Below, piece after piece: positions 1 to 11,942 of a DNA stretch of 64,000 nucleotides. Under the pieces are notes generated by a model. It saw only the letters and a program-made list of their open reading frames with translations. It was not told the DNA's origin and did no database searches. The stretch spans positions 8,442,001 to 8,506,000 of the forward strand of contig BSBM01000007.1 of NCBI GenBank assembly GCA_027924585.1, in the 5' to 3' direction. Positions within the stretch are counted from its first letter, which is position 1. Each line of letters starts with the position of its first letter. The position numbers and the translations under genes were made by a program. The DNA is from Larix kaempferi (Eukaryota > Streptophyta > Pinopsida > Pinales > Pinaceae).

Positions 1-390
1 AGTGAAACCATGATGATCAAATTACTCCTTGTTGAGTATCATTACATGGTTTTTAATGCTCCATTAATGGTTGGTGTCAGTCATTTTTGAGTCTAGAAAC
101 TCTCCCACACCATAAATGCATGCATCTAGTCTAACCATGCCAAATTTCAGTCCAAGCCAACACATATTTAAAAAATTTCAATGTTGGCCCCATGTATCAC
201 ATTATTTAATTTATAGGTATGGTTTCTGATGTTGCAATGATGAGTGTCATTCATTCGAGTCTTGAAACCCTCCCACACCGTCAATGCATGCGTCTAATAT
301 CAGACTTCTGACTTCAAAAGAATTCGACAAGATCACTAAACCACTGAGGACAAACACCGTTGATTTTTCTAGGTAATAGCCGCGTCGGAT
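1..390. repeat. Left-edge DNA with imperfect direct repeat
   Basis: No gene is recognised. Two copies of a roughly 58-bp segment, at about 75-132 and 245-300, share the core CTCCCACACC followed by a few bases and AATGCATGC. They are offset by 170 bp and are diverged. The stretch looks like an old tandem duplication of intergenic or transposon DNA. Confidence 0.5.
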
Positions 391-394
391 ATCA

Positions 395-815
395 TAAATG
401 ATGATGATCATGATGAAGATCATAATGATGATGACGATGATGAAGATGACGATGATGATGAAGACGATCGATGATGACGGCGATGATGAAGACGATCGAT
501 GATGATGATGATGATGAAGACGATCGATGATGATGATGATGACGATGATGATGACGATGATGATGAAGATATTGCTGATGATGATGAGGAAGATGATGAT
601 GATGATGATGGTGAGGATGATGATGATGATGCTGATCACAATGATGATGATGATGATGGTGGACGTGATGACGACGATAAACATGATGTTGTTGATGATG
701 ATGATGATGAGAATGATGAAGATGATGATCAAGAAGAAAAAGATGATGATGATGAAGACGATGATGAAGATGATCACGATGACAACAACAACGATGATGA
801 TGATGATGATGTTTG
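395..815. repeat. (GAT/GAC)n trinucleotide microsatellite
   Basis: About 420 bp consist almost entirely of GAT, GAC and GAA triplets on the + strand. Reading it gives poly-Asp/Met on + and poly-Ile/Ser/His on -, so the open frames across it come from the repeat and are not genes. A CACTA transposase pseudogene with acidic coding stretches begins nearby, but on the opposite strand. Confidence 0.9.
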
Positions 816-1102
816 AGTCTTGATAATTGTGCATTTACTTACTAAGATTCTCTCTATTTAAAGAATAATTTAATATTCTCTACTAAACAGGGCCAACCAC
901 GTGAAGGTGGAAGCTCTTATGGCCCCTCCCCCCCCTCACATGACTCTCAATTCCCCATAACCCGACAAAAATATCTATGTACACTAGAAACTTTAACTGT
1001 GTTTTTTGACATACTCTAAAACAACCAATGTTTCTAATTATATCATATAGGAAAATGGAAACTCACTACAAAACAATTAATTTATTATTACTGCATACCT
1101 TG
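816..1102. other. Unassigned spacer between microsatellite and CACTA pseudogene
   Basis: AT-rich DNA with no coding signal. CACTACAAAAC at 1064 resembles a CACTA-transposon terminus, but it lies only about 40 bp from the end of the transposase reading frame and no matching TAGTG end was found, so it is not called as a terminus. Confidence 0.4.
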
Positions 1103-4100
1103 TAAACTTCAATGGTCTTCATCATCTTATTCATCTGGGTCATCATCTATACTATCATCCGATGATCCAGATTCAACATTGTAAGGATTGCCCATATCAT
1201 CCTCGTCATCGATGTCAATTACGATCAACATGTCATCGTCAATATCATCTTCATGGACATTGTCTGATAGTACATTATCTGATTCAATAAGTTCTTCGAC
1301 ATCTTCTTCTGGACCATGATCATCTCACTCATGTTGATCATGATCATCTTCTGTGGCATCTTCTTCTACGAGAACGTCTTCATTACCTTCATCAACATTA
1401 TACTTTACCGGCCTTCCCCTTGGATCATGTCTCACAGCAAATGACCGACCCGCTCTACCTGGAACCTCAGAGTAAAATACATGTTCACATTGGGTTGGAA
1501 GAACATAGGGCTCCATTCCTGGCTCAAACAACCTTGTGATTATGATGGTAAAACCATTATCATGTTCAATAATTGTTCTATCGAGATCACGTTGATTCAA
1601 TCGAAACCTGTACCATTTGACAACAAAAAGAAATGCCTTGAAGGAGGTAAAGTCACACTAAAGAATGTCTTCCAGATACCCATAGTATCGATTTCCAGAT
1701 ATTTTTGGATGTCTATCACTTCTAGAAGAAACATTGGTCACCTCAAAGACTGCAGATATCCCACAATCAGATGTTTTCTTTTTTTCATCTAACTTTTTGA
1801 TGCGATATCTACTTCCATTGCACCACATAGCCTTATGATGTTTTACCTAGTACAACAAGCCATACAGGAAAATATTACATAATGATCACACCATATTTAT
1901 GATAAAGTAGTGCATGTTTATTATAATGCCATAAAAGGAAAATAACTAGCGTGACGTACAACGACAATATTTAAAAAAAAAAAATAGTGTCGTTGATTAA
2001 TATGCTTACCTGCTTATATTGTAAACCTCTTGCTAAATCGACTTCCCTTTGTGTTACATTGGTGTTTCCATTGCGATGTGCAGTTTTAACCAATGAAGCC
2101 ACACCTTCCCATGATATTCCATGACCAGATTGTTCACATTTTTTGATCCATACCTTCATCCAGTCAAGATTGTTTGCGATGTATAAATGAATCTCATCCC
2201 ACTCTTGACCAACTGTTTGATGACAATAAAATTAAAATTCAATGAAAATGTATATTAGTCACTTAAAAAAGTATATAATTACAATATCAAATGATGCAAA
2301 ATACTAAATAAAAAAATAGAATATATATGTATGATATATAAACATAAAAATCACCAGTGAAATGTGTTATATTACCTTTCACCTTCCTCGATCTACCTTT
2401 CCCCTTCGGGTACTCCCCTTCGAAATCGTTTTTGGAGTCTGGATCACAAATGCGACGTAAATTGAGCTTTGATGCCAATATAGGAAGATATTCACTAATG
2501 TACAACATGTTTTGGTATACCATATATGCCTCCATCATAGAAGCCTCAGCATATGCTCATTGTTTGACCAAACCCTTCATAAATTTCAAGTGCCTCTCAA
2601 CCATCCACATGGACCTTGAGTGCGCAGGTCCACACAGTTCAATCCCCTCAACTTGCTGTATGAAGTAGTGTTCCTGTGCATTGAAAATGATGAAGGTAGA
2701 TGCTTCTGCATTTCACACATGAGATGAGGAGTTTCTCTCCTCCAATACTTTGTCTTTTTTATGGAATTCTGTAGATGAAAACCATCTACAAGTGACATGA
2801 CAACCGGCCAATCAAGAGATTAAAGAAAAAAGTCATTATATTACGTAACATGAAGTAGAGAATGAAAATCAAATTAAGAATAAGTTCCATGTTGAATTAA
2901 ACAAACAGTAAGCACATGGAAAAATCACCACTTACCTCATGTATTTCCCGAGACTATATATTATTTGCTTGACATTGTTTTCAAAGTTGTCCGGGATAGA
3001 GAGACGTAGAACATACTGTAACAATAATATACAAATAATTTCGGTATATTAGAAAAGATTACTAGAAAAAGAAAAAAATTAATTATTAAATGCATAGCAT
3101 ATTAATTATTACCTTCATGAAGACATGCCAATCGTGCGTTTTCACCCCCGTGAAATCATCTTTCTTTGTTATGATATTCTTCATGTTCGCACAAAATCCA
3201 GTGGGAAATTTATTTTTTCGAATGACTTCTTTTACAACATTACTTTACTGGTCCGTTAACATCCACGGAAGTTATTTTATATTAATTTTCTCTCCGTTGC
3301 TATGAAATTGAATGACGTCTTTCATTGCATGGTTGTTATCTTGAATGTCTTTGCAAATTTTGACAATTTTTTCTTTGTCACTCCTTCCATCCAATATTTG
3401 CTATAATGTTTCAGTTACATTATTTCCGATATGCATTGTATCAAATAGATGAGCAATTTGTAGGTGCTCATAATAGGGAAACCTACTAAATTGTCTAGGA
3501 TAACTTTTCATTCCTCCCGAAAGCCCATTAATGCCTTCATGGTGATCACATGAACGACAATGATGAAATTAAATATTAAATCAATTTCAATTACACTAAA
3601 CAACACACAATATAATAAAATACAATATGATCATATACAATGATTGATTATACGTACCTTGATGATTTCTATTATATTGCAACTTCCATAATTGAGGTGT
3701 CATTCTCTTTGGTTTTAATGCAGTCTCTTGCTTGCCATTGAAAAGATGTTTTTCCATAGTTCGATACCTGTGATTGGAGAGGAAGTTCCTATACTCGTCA
3801 AACACCTCCTTTCCTAAGCTTTTTGAACGACGAGATTTGATCTTAGGACCACAAACTAGACATGCAAATTTCCCCTTTGTCTGAAGACCTAAATAAAAAG
3901 ACGGAATATCAATATTAATGTCTATTATAATTATATAAAAAATGATTGGATTATTTAGAAAAACATACATGTGTATTATATTAACTAGTAGTTCATAAAA
4001 TTAAATGTAACTAAAGTGGAACTTATAATTACATACCACAGAAATGGGTTAACCCTAGGGCATCATGTATTGTCCATACAAGCATTGCATGGAATTGGAA

Positions 4101-5909
4101 TTGCCTTTGCCATATTGCTCTAGATAAGTCATACATAGTGATGCCATTCCATAACTTCAGTAGCTTGTCAATAAGAGGTTCGATATATACATTCATATCT
4201 TTGACTTGGTACTTACCTGATTGATTTGAACATATAAAATAAATATTCTGATTATGAGACGTACTGTTTAGATATATAAACCATATCTCACAATATAAAA
4301 ACTTTAAATATATATATATATAACATTATGAGACTAAAAACGACAAATGAGAATATACCACTGCAATAAAAAAACTACAGTGTTCATACCTGGAATAATC
4401 ATCGACAATATTATGTACTCTCTCTTTATTGTCAACCATGGAGGAATGTTGTTGTTGATGACAAAAATAGGCCACACCGATTAAACAGATCTCATCTCTG
4501 CAAAAGGATTGACACCATCTGCTTCCAAAGAAATCCTAAGATTATGAGGTTCGTCTTTAAAGTGAGGCCATTTTTCCTCCATATCTCTAAATGTAAACCC
4601 ATCTACAGGCATCCGAATAATGTCGTCTTGACTTCTGTTCCGTGCATGGTAATCCAGAAACTGCGCTATGTTTTTGCACCTGAACAGTCATTTCAAACGG
4701 GGAATAATGGGAATATAATGTAGAACCTTGCGAGGCACATTTTTAGTTACTTGATCTTAGCGATATCTACTGATATGACATTCAAAACATTCTGTTGCAA
4801 ATTCATGCTGGTTGTAATAAAGAACATGATCATCGGGGCATGTATGAATTGCTTCATACTGCATTCCAATTTCTTTCATGATGGAAAATAAATCTCGATA
4901 TGTGTGAGGTAAAATATTTGAAGGTGGTAACAAATATTCACCTATCATGCTTCAACAAATTAAAATAAAAATCTAGTTAGTATAATATAGAAATAATTTT
5001 AATGAAACAAATTTCATCCATAGTAATTTGACTTATATATGAATTAACAATAAAATACATGGCAATCATATATATTTTGTGATGGAATATATTACATACC
5101 TTAACATCTGTGTGACTGATATGTTTGAAAGACCATTCATAACCTTCAAGTTCATTACCAACAATATATCAAAGAGAAGATTTGGCTTGGAGCCATCATA
5201 AAGGGGGTCATATGCCTTGTCAAGAAGAGGTATATCATGAATATCATCAAAATGTTCATCATTTTCATGATCATCATCATCATCCATTCCAACATTAAAT
5301 GAATCATGCATCAAAGTATTTGTAACATCATCTTCAACTATGTTATCAGTATGATCATCTTCTTCAATGTGATCATTAACTTGTTCTCCATTAATATTCA
5401 TAGCTCCATGTTCCTCCTGTACTTGTTCTGGAAGCACTTGCTGATCCGGACGATATGCCGTAGGATGTCTTTCCTTTATAATTACATGAAACAATCAATA
5501 GATAAAAGTTAATATAAGAAATTCAAATGCAAAATGTAAAAATTTATGTGATACATTAAAAATTTAACAATTTTTGTACTATTGGGATGAAAAGAACAAT
5601 GACCAATTGTACTATTAGTCAAAAATACAAAATATTATAATAATACATAAATTTACAAAAGCAATCAAAATAAAAACATATATAATGCAAACTTACAAAT
5701 GGATGGTATTCATGTCCCCCCTCGACGTGCCCATGCTCCCTACAATGTTTTGTGGATGCTGTGATCAAAATTCTTCTCCTCTTAAAGCCTATGCCTTGAT
5801 TACATGCACAATAGCATTTACCATCACCCCTTTTTTCAACTCCTTCCCACAATCTAGAAAGCAATTGTCGATTTTGTTCGTCTGGATCAGGAATATTCGT
5901 AGTTGACAT
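1103..5909 (-). pseudogene. CACTA (En/Spm) TNP2-type transposase, decayed
   Basis: This reads as a nearly full-length CACTA transposase on the minus strand, broken by introns, stops and frameshifts. In coding order: an N-terminal Transpos_assoc-like zinc region (5909-5695, with CYCAC and CREHGHVEGGHEYHPF); an acidic linker then PLYDGSKPN and NGLSN (5494-5080); the tnp2 core (about 4948-4380, with HTCPDDHVLYY and RMPVDGFTFRDMEEKWPHF); more core at 4215-4035; KGKFACLVCGPK through MTPQLWKLQYNRN (3890-3660); a FDTMHIG region (3540-3110); a DUF4218-like part (about 2800-2400); and a DUF4216-like C-terminus with PTQCEHVFYSEVPGRAG (1600-1325) and an acidic tail. In-frame stops interrupt SRYR/DQV, PRLK/LFRC and MRSV/SVWP within the core. 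Such enzymes cut and paste CACTA elements. The upstream end is cut off at 5974 by a LARD sequence. Family assignment is secure; exon edges are approximate. Confidence 0.85.
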
Positions 5910-5973
5910 TTTCTTGTAAAGACCTTAAATGAAGATTATCGATCTTAGAAAATGAAGCTCCAGAGTACTTTGC

Positions 5974-7822
5974 TCAAAAGAGTGTGTTTTGTGGTAGGAA
6001 TGAGAGTACTGGAAATATAGAAGTAACATGAAAGGGTAATACAGGTTATTAGGAAGCTGTAAATTTCTGACGTCCTTATGTTGCTGCTAGGAATGACTGT
6101 TTTATATTATGAGTTAAGGAACCATTGAATGGAATTTCCATGGTAAATCAGAAGAAATATTTAAATAGTAATCGATGTATATGTTTTTATGGAACATGTA
6201 AAAAAAAAAAAATTGACGTTTGGACACATGTTACAGGTATAATTGTTCTTATGATTTAATTACCTTTTTACAACTGACACTCTGAATGTGTTGTCAAACA
6301 AGTTCACTCCTGCACCTCACTGCCTTACAACTAGCAACAGGTAAATGTGGGATATACAGATTCATATTTAATGCAATACTAATATGGGAGGATACCAATA
6401 AATTGGTTCCTCGACATATGAGGATCTTATGATAAGGAGACATACGGTCGCCCTTATAAATGCACATGGTTATCCTTATAAGGTACGCAAGTATGTTTTG
6501 ACATTTGGTTATTTCTTATATGATAGTGTATACAAAGAAATGTTGTATAACTAAAATAGGAATTGTGTGGGAAATGGTAAAATCTAACATTCATAGTGTC
6601 CATGAATCATCCTAGGAAGAATGTTATATCATGTTCGAAGCATTATGTAACCTATAAGCTAGCTTATGTGTAGTAGGAAAGGATATCTTATATGATCGCG
6701 TATAAATATTATGGTAAGAAAGATGATTTTCTATTTTAGGAAGAGATCTTCTTACAATAATTCGATTCTTTTTATTAAGGTGATACTAACAATTGAAATT
6801 GGGCAGATGGTCGAATTTATGTGGAGCTTGTGAAAAGGTAGAGCATAAATGTTATACATGGTCAAATAAGGTGGTGAAGAATTAAGATTCACATCACAAT
6901 TGTTACTTATTCTTTTAAAATTGTGTTAATTATTATTGAATAAAGAACTCGACCCATATTGGTCAGAGTAATCGTATGATTGCAGAAAGTAATATGACGA
7001 AATAAGTGATTAATTTGAAAGAGGTATTTTTGTGACTCAAGCAAGGCGGCTTGGGGAAAATAAATTCCGAGACTCAAGCAAGAAGGTTTGAGGGGAAATG
7101 TGTAAAGAGTGGGGTAATTGCACTGAGACGTTCCCTAACAATCAGAGATTGGACAGCCACTAGGATTCCTGGGGAAACGGCTGGCTATAAGACCTAGGCA
7201 AGCTATAAAGAAAATGCATATGCAGGAGGCAGGACACTGCTTAGTATGCATGAGAGAAAGTATTGCTGTGTGAGCACTGTGGTGTTAGGCAAGAAATCTC
7301 CGAAAGAATTGTTGTGTGAGCACTAAGGTGTTAGGAAAGAATTTCCAAAAGGATTGCTGTGTGAGCACTTGGGTGTTAGGAAAGAATTCCCTGGATCAAA
7401 TAAATGATGTGTTTAATTAAGTTAAACCATGTACATTCTTGGAGCACTCGATTTATTTGTTCTTCTGATAAAAAAATAAAATTATTCCATGGATTGCAAA
7501 CGATATGTTGCAATAAAAATGGCTCATGGTTTATGTTTCTAAGTTTGATTATGGAATTGATGATAAATTTTAGAAGTTTACTGCTTGAAATTGTGTAAGA
7601 TAGATGACGCTAACTTCTGAATGAAAGTGATGTCTACCTCAAGTTGAGGACTAGATAGATCATCCAAGTAAGGTTACGAGTGATAAAGGATGCAGGAGTC
7701 ACGAAAGTTTGAATATGATCAAAGCAAAGATGACAACGCGAACAAAGGATAACTCAAGAGGGGGAGACAACCCTTGAAAAGCATGAACACCGAGGACGGT
7801 GTTATTCTTAAGGCGAAAAGGA
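5974..7822 (+). mobile_element. LARD-1 truncated upstream internal region
   Basis: Duplicates 12940-14787, the 3' two-thirds of the LARD-1 internal region, and ends in a degraded purine tract AAGGCGAAAAGGA (7810-7822). It contains three spaced copies (about 7265-7390) of a GTGTGAGCACT..GGTGTTAGG motif. No coding capacity is seen. Its own upstream LTR is missing. Confidence 0.75.
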
Positions 7823-9462
7823 TGTAACATCCTTATTTTACACCTTATTATTTTGGTAATTATAATTGTAAACTATGTATGTGGCCGTGGTGAGGAGATC
7901 AAAGCCAAGGCCCCACTAGTGGACCTTGAAATTGTTGTTATAGTATTTCCTAAGCTTTAGATGTTATTGTAAATCTAAAGGACTAAAGGAGGCGACGCAA
8001 CTTAACAATGGGCGACTAAATAAGCAAAGAAGGAAGTGATTTGTAAGGTGACCATCAAGATCTAGCGATAGATGGTGGGTATCATCTTAGTGCCTCAGGC
8101 ACTTGAGGAAGTAGTAAAGTAATCTACGAGTCAACTTTAGAATCTATAACTATAGTCGTCATAATTTGAAGGGAGTATTTACTCATCACCACCTTCTAAT
8201 CAGGGCTGATCTCCGAGTGTGACGAAAGTTTGACCAAATTATTGAAATAAGACGTAAGAAAGGTCACACTCTTATAGTACCCTAATCTCGCTAAAGGATA
8301 CAGAGAGATTTGGTTGTGAAGCTCTAAGTGGCTACCTTTTAGATTATATATATATAGCATCACCCTTAGGATGCCATATGGAGTATAATATACACACCAC
8401 CACATCGATGAAATATTATTAGTTATAATATTTTCTGAAACTATACACTAAAGGGCATTATAAAGATAATGCAAGAGAAGTTATTTATAGAGTATTGGAG
8501 GATATCTATATATTGTGGTACTCTTAACGAAGGATAAAATATCCTATCAAAGAACCATTGGGAATATATTAGACTATCGTCTCTCACTGTTAAAAAGTGG
8601 ACTTACCAAAGGAGTTATTTAATTCATAAATGGGTGAGTGGTCATTCGATATCTTGATATCATGGATTATTGCTACAAATCAACTATATTATTTTTTGGT
8701 GGTTTTCCAAGATTCTAAATCATTCCGGTTTAAGCCTTGAATTGTATTCAGATGACAACACATTTCTAGACATACGTGGGGTATGATAGAATGGGTATCT
8801 TATATATATATATTTCAAAATGTGCATGGCGCACATATGTAAACCCTTGATAGTTAACTATTATATAAACTATAGAAGTTGGTGTACTTACATTGGGTGT
8901 GGTTTCCGTTGATCATAAAGAAGGAATTTTGGGTTATGAGGGTAATGCGTTATAATAGGGGGCGAGCTCCTTAGTCAGTTGGTAGCCTTTAAAGCTCACG
9001 ATCCTCACAACAATAGAATGCCAAATGGAAGACGCGTTGTCTTGTGAAACGGAGAGTATCCTTAACTCCATTGTGCCATTTGTTGCCAACCTTGCAGGCG
9101 GACTTTCCTAGTGGGCTAGCTACCCTATGTATAAAGGAATGGTCGAAGGCTTGGGCAGGGGGGGGGCTACTGCATGCTTTTGTTTGTGGAAGCAATCTAT
9201 GGAGAGGTGCAGTATGGGAAAAGACGATTCTCCAGGAGCCCGGTCCCTTTCTTGGTGATATTCCTTATTGTTTTGAATAGTATTGTTAGATGGGTGTGCA
9301 GGGTGTATTCCGTTGGGATCGCTGCATAGATCAATGGATATATGATTGTTTTGCTTGTTAGTGATGAAGACGATATTTCCTCTTGTTTTGTTTTATTAAT
9401 TTGGGGCTAAAATGAAGTGCAAAGAGGAAGGGCTTCCTGGGAGATAGTTTTGAAGGCGTGTA

Positions 9463-9957
9463 ATTCCTGAATGGGACAACTCTATTAGCAGAGTTCGATC
9501 CCAAGTTTTGGTGTTCATTTTTATTAGATTTCAGGGAAGGGACGGCTCCACTCTATAAAGAGAAGTCCGATCGCAGTAGTTATTTTTTTAAAACTGATTT
9601 ATATTTGAAGGACGATTTGCATTATTTATTCCTGAATGGGACAACTCTATTAGCAGAGTTCGATCCCAAGTTTCGGAGTTCATTTTTATTATATTTCAGG
9701 GAAGGGACGGCTCCACTCTATAAAGAGAAGTTCGATCGCAGTAGTTATTTTTTTTAAACTGATTTATATTTGAAGGACGATCTGCATTATTTATTCCTGA
9801 ATGGGACGACTCTATTAGCAGAGTTTGATCCCAAGTTTCGGTGTTCATTTTTATTAGATTTCAGGGAAGGGACGGCTCCACTCTATAAAGAGAAGTCCGA
9901 TCGCAGTAGTTATTTTTTAAACTGATTTATATTTGAAGGACAATCTGCATTATTTAT
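9463..9957 (+). repeat. 165-bp tandem repeat x3 inside LARD-1 LTR
   Basis: Units start at 9463, 9628 and 9793 with ATTCCTGAATGGGAC and share TTAGCAGAGTTYGATCCCAAG and CTCTATAAAGAG. The repeated TATAAAG (9554, then 165-bp steps) would give three equivalent core promoters. The same array occurs at 16426, 16591 and 16756 in the other LTR. Confidence 0.9.
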
Positions 9958-11349
9958 TTGTTTCCTTCTTTATTGCTGTATAGGATATAGAGGCATTTCT
10001 CCCATTCGATTAGAGGCATAGATAACAATCTCTACATTATGCATGAAGGGAGACTTGCATTATATGATAGAGAGGCATCTTTTCCGATTCGATTGTAGGG
10101 TTTTTTAGTTCTTATTCCGTGAAAGGAATGGCATCTCAAAGAGAGATGGTCCCTTATGATCTTCCTTGTAATTAGTTTTTTGATTTTTGCGTGTACTAGA
10201 AATATCTTCGAAAGAAAAATCATTTTGTTAAGGTCGTTCGTCATAAGAGAAACACACACAAGATATCTGTAGAGGCCGTACTTCACTGTGGAATGCTATC
10301 ATTCATTGTTTATGACGGCTAGATCATTATCGATTGCTTTTGAATATCAATTCCATTCATTTGTTTTATGAGGACCTGATCGCTATTGATTTGCTACAGA
10401 ATAGCAATGCCATTCATTTGTTTATGACGAACAGATCGTTATCGATTGCTTTTGAATATCAATACCCTTCATTGTTTATGAAGACTGATCATTGTCGATT
10501 GCTACAAAATAGCAATGCACTTCTTTTTTTTAAAAGGACTACATGGCTGTCGATTGCTACCTGTTTTCGGTGCCCTTATTTTTATAAGATTGATGCTCTC
10601 TGGATTGCAATAGGGTTATGGGTTGTAGTTGGGAGAGGACGGCTCAAGGGAAGCCCGATCCCTCCATTTGTGTATCCCTATGTTTAGATTGTTTTTGTTT
10701 TGGTGAAATTGCACTAAGTGCATTTCGAGAAAATGTAACCTCTGCCTCGTCTGCGTGTACAACGTGGCCTTATTCCAGATCACTGTTGTTTGGTTTTTCG
10801 TTGTGGTGGAATGCGCTATGGGCAATCTAGAACCCTTGGTCTCTGTCTTGAATGCATGTACATCGTTGTCTATTACCGATCCTTATGGTCTGGATCTTAA
10901 ATCTCTATTTTGTTGAAGTGAAAGCGTAACCTGGTGCGTAGCTTAAGGGAAAGAGATTACGATCTCTATGTATTTTCTGTATTTTCTGTCTATGACAATT
11001 GCTAGACTGAATTCTGCTGACAGTAAGCAATCCTTATTATATCTAGTTTCTCATATCTTTAATATCTAGAATGCATTGGCTGAAGCATGTGTATAGCTAC
11101 TAAGCTTTAGTTTGTAGCGTAGATCGAAAGGAAACACAATCGTTGGGTGAGTAAATTTCTATATTGTTATAAATGTTTTCCTCACTCATTTTTCCCTTGT
11201 TACCCTCAACTTTGGGCACACTTATCTTGACACTTGGGCGAGACATGTTTGGTACATGTGGATGGATCGGGATTTCTGGATAATGCAACAGTGGCGTTGC
11301 ACATGTAAACTTTTATTTGAATGAATAATATAAGTTGAGACCCAGCCTT

Positions 11350-11379
11350 GTGGACGTAGCCCATATGTGGGTGAACCAC
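11350..11379 (+). promoter_or_regulatory. Conserved nested stem-loop near LTR poly(A) region
   Basis: GTGG and CCAC form an outer stem; CCCA and TGGG form an inner stem around TATG. The same layout recurs at 18313-18342, 23876-23907, 30716-30747 and 63661-63689. It lies close to poly(A)-like signals (AATAAT here), which suggests a role in RNA 3' end formation or packaging; that role is an inference. Confidence 0.6.
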
Positions 11380-11925
11380 CTATATATTGTCTTGTGTGAT
11401 TATGATGGTTGGTTGTTTATTTTATGTATTGTCTTGTGAGATTATGATGGCTTATTGTCTAATTTTAGATAAATTTCTCCTTAAGTATCTTTAAACATAC
11501 AAAGTCATTTTGATTAAGTTGGTTGTTTAGTTAATAACATCTATCAGTGTTGGTCACTTAAAGATTGGACACAAAAGAATATGTTTATGTGCGTGGGATG
11601 CTTGTATATTTGGTTGTCATTGTAAGCAAGATGGGGTAACACAAACTAATTACTTTTAGCTGTGGAAATTCTTGTGCATCATAGGAGAAATTTGTTTGTG
11701 TTAATGCATGTCTTTTGAAAAGTTAAAAAGTAGATGTTTTCCTTCTTTATTATACTAATCACACCTATGGATGAAATCGGAAGAAGGTATGGAACCTATA
11801 AAATCTTGAAATGTCTTATCTCTTCAAGTCTTTATGATGATAGCCTATCGGTTAAGCACTCATTAGGAAAAGTTTTCAAAAGTTTCATTAAAAATTACTC
11901 ACTTGTTATTGGGGTATGTGACATA

Positions 11926-11942
11926 TGGTATCAGAGCACAGG
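11926..11942 (+). promoter_or_regulatory. Primer binding site, initiator tRNA-Met type (LARD-1)
   Basis: TGGTATCAGAGCACAGG lies two bases after the LTR end. TGGTATCAGAGC is the well-known plant LTR element PBS complementary to initiator Met-tRNA. Confidence 0.9.

Larger units (their letters stand above)
7823..11923 (+). repeat. LARD-1 LTR, first copy (4101 bp)
   Basis: Starts TGTAACATCC and ends TGTGACA, and pairs with 14788-18887. It holds three 165-bp tandem units (9463-9957), each with a TATAAAG box, and a conserved stem-loop at 11350-11379. The short open frames in it are repeat-derived and show no protein family. Confidence 0.8.

Noticed and set aside
247-834. Open frames of poly-Ile (minus) and poly-Asp/Met (plus)
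   Set aside because: They translate the (GAT)n microsatellite and have no other protein content.
1064-1080. CACTACAAAAC as a CACTA transposon terminus
   Set aside because: Only about 40 bp from the transposase frame end and without a partner TAGTG terminus; a match this short can occur by chance.
9463-9957. RNA polymerase III A/B boxes in the 165-bp repeat (AGTTCGATCCC)
   Set aside because: The A-box-like TTAGCAGAG directly abuts the B-box-like part, far too close for a tRNA or SINE promoter.
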